Source: Streptomyces albicerus (lineage in GTDB: Bacteria > Actinomycetota > Actinomycetes > Streptomycetales > Streptomycetaceae). Taken from it: a stretch of 64,000 nt of DNA. A model generated the notes under the pieces. The model ran no database searches. It was not told where the DNA came from and worked only from the letters and a program-made list of their open reading frames with translations. Below are positions 63,626 through 64,000 of the stretch, piece by piece (position 1 is the first letter of the stretch; each line of letters begins with the position of its first letter). A program made the translations under genes and the position numbers. Where the stretch lies: assembly GCF_008905045.1 (NCBI RefSeq), contig NZ_VWMY01000008.1, positions 139,787 to 203,786 on the forward strand, read 5' to 3'.

Positions 63626-64000
63626 GCCCCCAGCCGCAGGCAGCCGTCGGCGCACCGCTCTCCCGGGTGGACGGGCGGCTGAAGGTGACCGGCCAGGCCA
63701 AGTACGCCGCCGACCACGACATCGACGGAGTCGTCCACGCCGTCATCGTCGAAAGCACCATCGCGCGCGGACGCATCACCGACATCGACATCATCGCCGC
63801 CGATACCCTGCCCGGCGTCCTGAAGGTGATCACCCACCTCAACGCGCCGAAACTGGCATACCGCGACAACCCGGTCACCTTTCCCTTCCCCGGTCGGCGG
63901 CTGCGCGCCTTCCAGGACGATGCCGTCCAGTTCTTCGGCCAGCCGGTCGCCGTGGTCGTGGCGACCACGCTGGAGGCCGCGCAACACGCCGCCGACCTGG
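63622..64000 (+). CDS. Molybdenum-binding subunit of the PaoC-like aldehyde oxidase (5-prime part)
   Basis: The first 126 codons of a large xanthine dehydrogenase-type molybdopterin subunit; the rest lies beyond the window. Visible features are the N-terminal GAPLSRVDGRLKVTGQAKYA, typical of this subunit, VVHAVIVESTIARGRITDID, and VQFFGQPVAVVVATTLEAAQ, which belong to the first aldehyde-oxidase domain. The full protein should be about 730 residues and hold the molybdenum cofactor and catalytic glutamate. The ATG at 63622 overlaps the FAD subunit stop (ATGA). An XdhC/MobA-like maturation gene would be expected further right. Confidence 0.9.
   Translation, partial: MSPQPQAAVGAPLSRVDGRLKVTGQAKYAADHDIDGVVHAVIVESTIARGRITDIDIIAADTLPGVLKVITHLNAPKLAYRDNPVTFPFPGRRLRAFQDDAVQFFGQPVAVVVATTLEAAQHAADL

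Noticed and set aside
1..64000. tRNA or rRNA genes
   Set aside because: No cloverleaf with conserved TTCGA-type arms or rRNA-like stretch was noticed by eye; a tRNAscan run would be decisive.

Overview
The window is a piece of a very high-G+C actinobacterial chromosome, almost certainly a Streptomyces or close relative. This is inferred from the base composition and the many GTG and TTG starts. The gene families also fit: DUF5994, DUF6221, DUF2637 and SCO4225-like proteins, SpoIIE-type phosphatases with PAS/GAF/HATPase domains, small secreted glycine-rich proteins, and Tat-exported hydrolases. No tRNA, rRNA, CRISPR array, intact transposase or replication gene was seen. The mix of regulators, exported enzymes and gene relics suggests a chromosome-arm-like accessory region.

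Left part (0-9 kb): a LysR regulator, a sigma-factor relic, two tandem membrane-anchored helix-turn-helix proteins whose outer domains are DUF2690 and a peptidoglycan-binding domain, then two secreted peptidoglycan-binding proteins, one carrying an NlpC/P60-like domain. Next come a coupled pair of small exported proteins, a DUF6221 protein, a truncated FGGY kinase, and a small winged-helix regulator/membrane protein operon preceded by three copies of a 21-bp operator-like repeat.

9-26 kb: an acyltransferase-like membrane protein diverges from a ricin-GH74 enzyme. A small secreted-protein cassette occurs here and again about 9.8 kb downstream (13.5-14.0 and 23.3-23.8 kb). Between the copies is a five-gene envelope operon (FemX-like transferase, MurJ flippase, response regulator, histidine kinase, lipoprotein), divergent from an L,D-transpeptidase. 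RidA, a quinone-reductase-like dehydrogenase and a Tat-exported beta-helix glycosidase follow. Fragments of an HxlR regulator and an SDR enzyme show local decay.

26-43 kb: a TetR regulator, a RavA/ViaA-like MoxR-VWA pair, an aldo/keto reductase divergent from its likely TetR repressor, GNAT, AhpD-like, Fpg/Nei, an S33 tripeptidyl aminopeptidase, an AMIN-like secreted protein, a short A+T-richer DUF2637 patch, a methyltransferase, a large PAS-PAS-GAF-SpoIIE-HATPase protein, and a lysyl-oxidase-like protein.

43-52.5 kb: a dense group of an NDP-sugar epimerase, a two-component system, a GT2 glycosyltransferase, a DUF2064 protein, a methyltransferase, a membrane protein, a cytochrome-b/molybdopterin oxidoreductase and a polytopic glycosyltransferase-like protein. 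It has features of a surface-glycan plus redox module, and several of its genes look leaderless.

52.5-64 kb: a flavodoxin-like reductase, two divergent DUF5994 genes, a desaturase with its dedicated ferredoxin reductase (preceded by three 23-bp-phased repeats), a PAS-SpoIIE phosphatase, a PLP decarboxylase divergent from a MarR regulator, and a Tat-exported PaoABC-like molybdenum aldehyde oxidase whose large subunit runs off the right edge.
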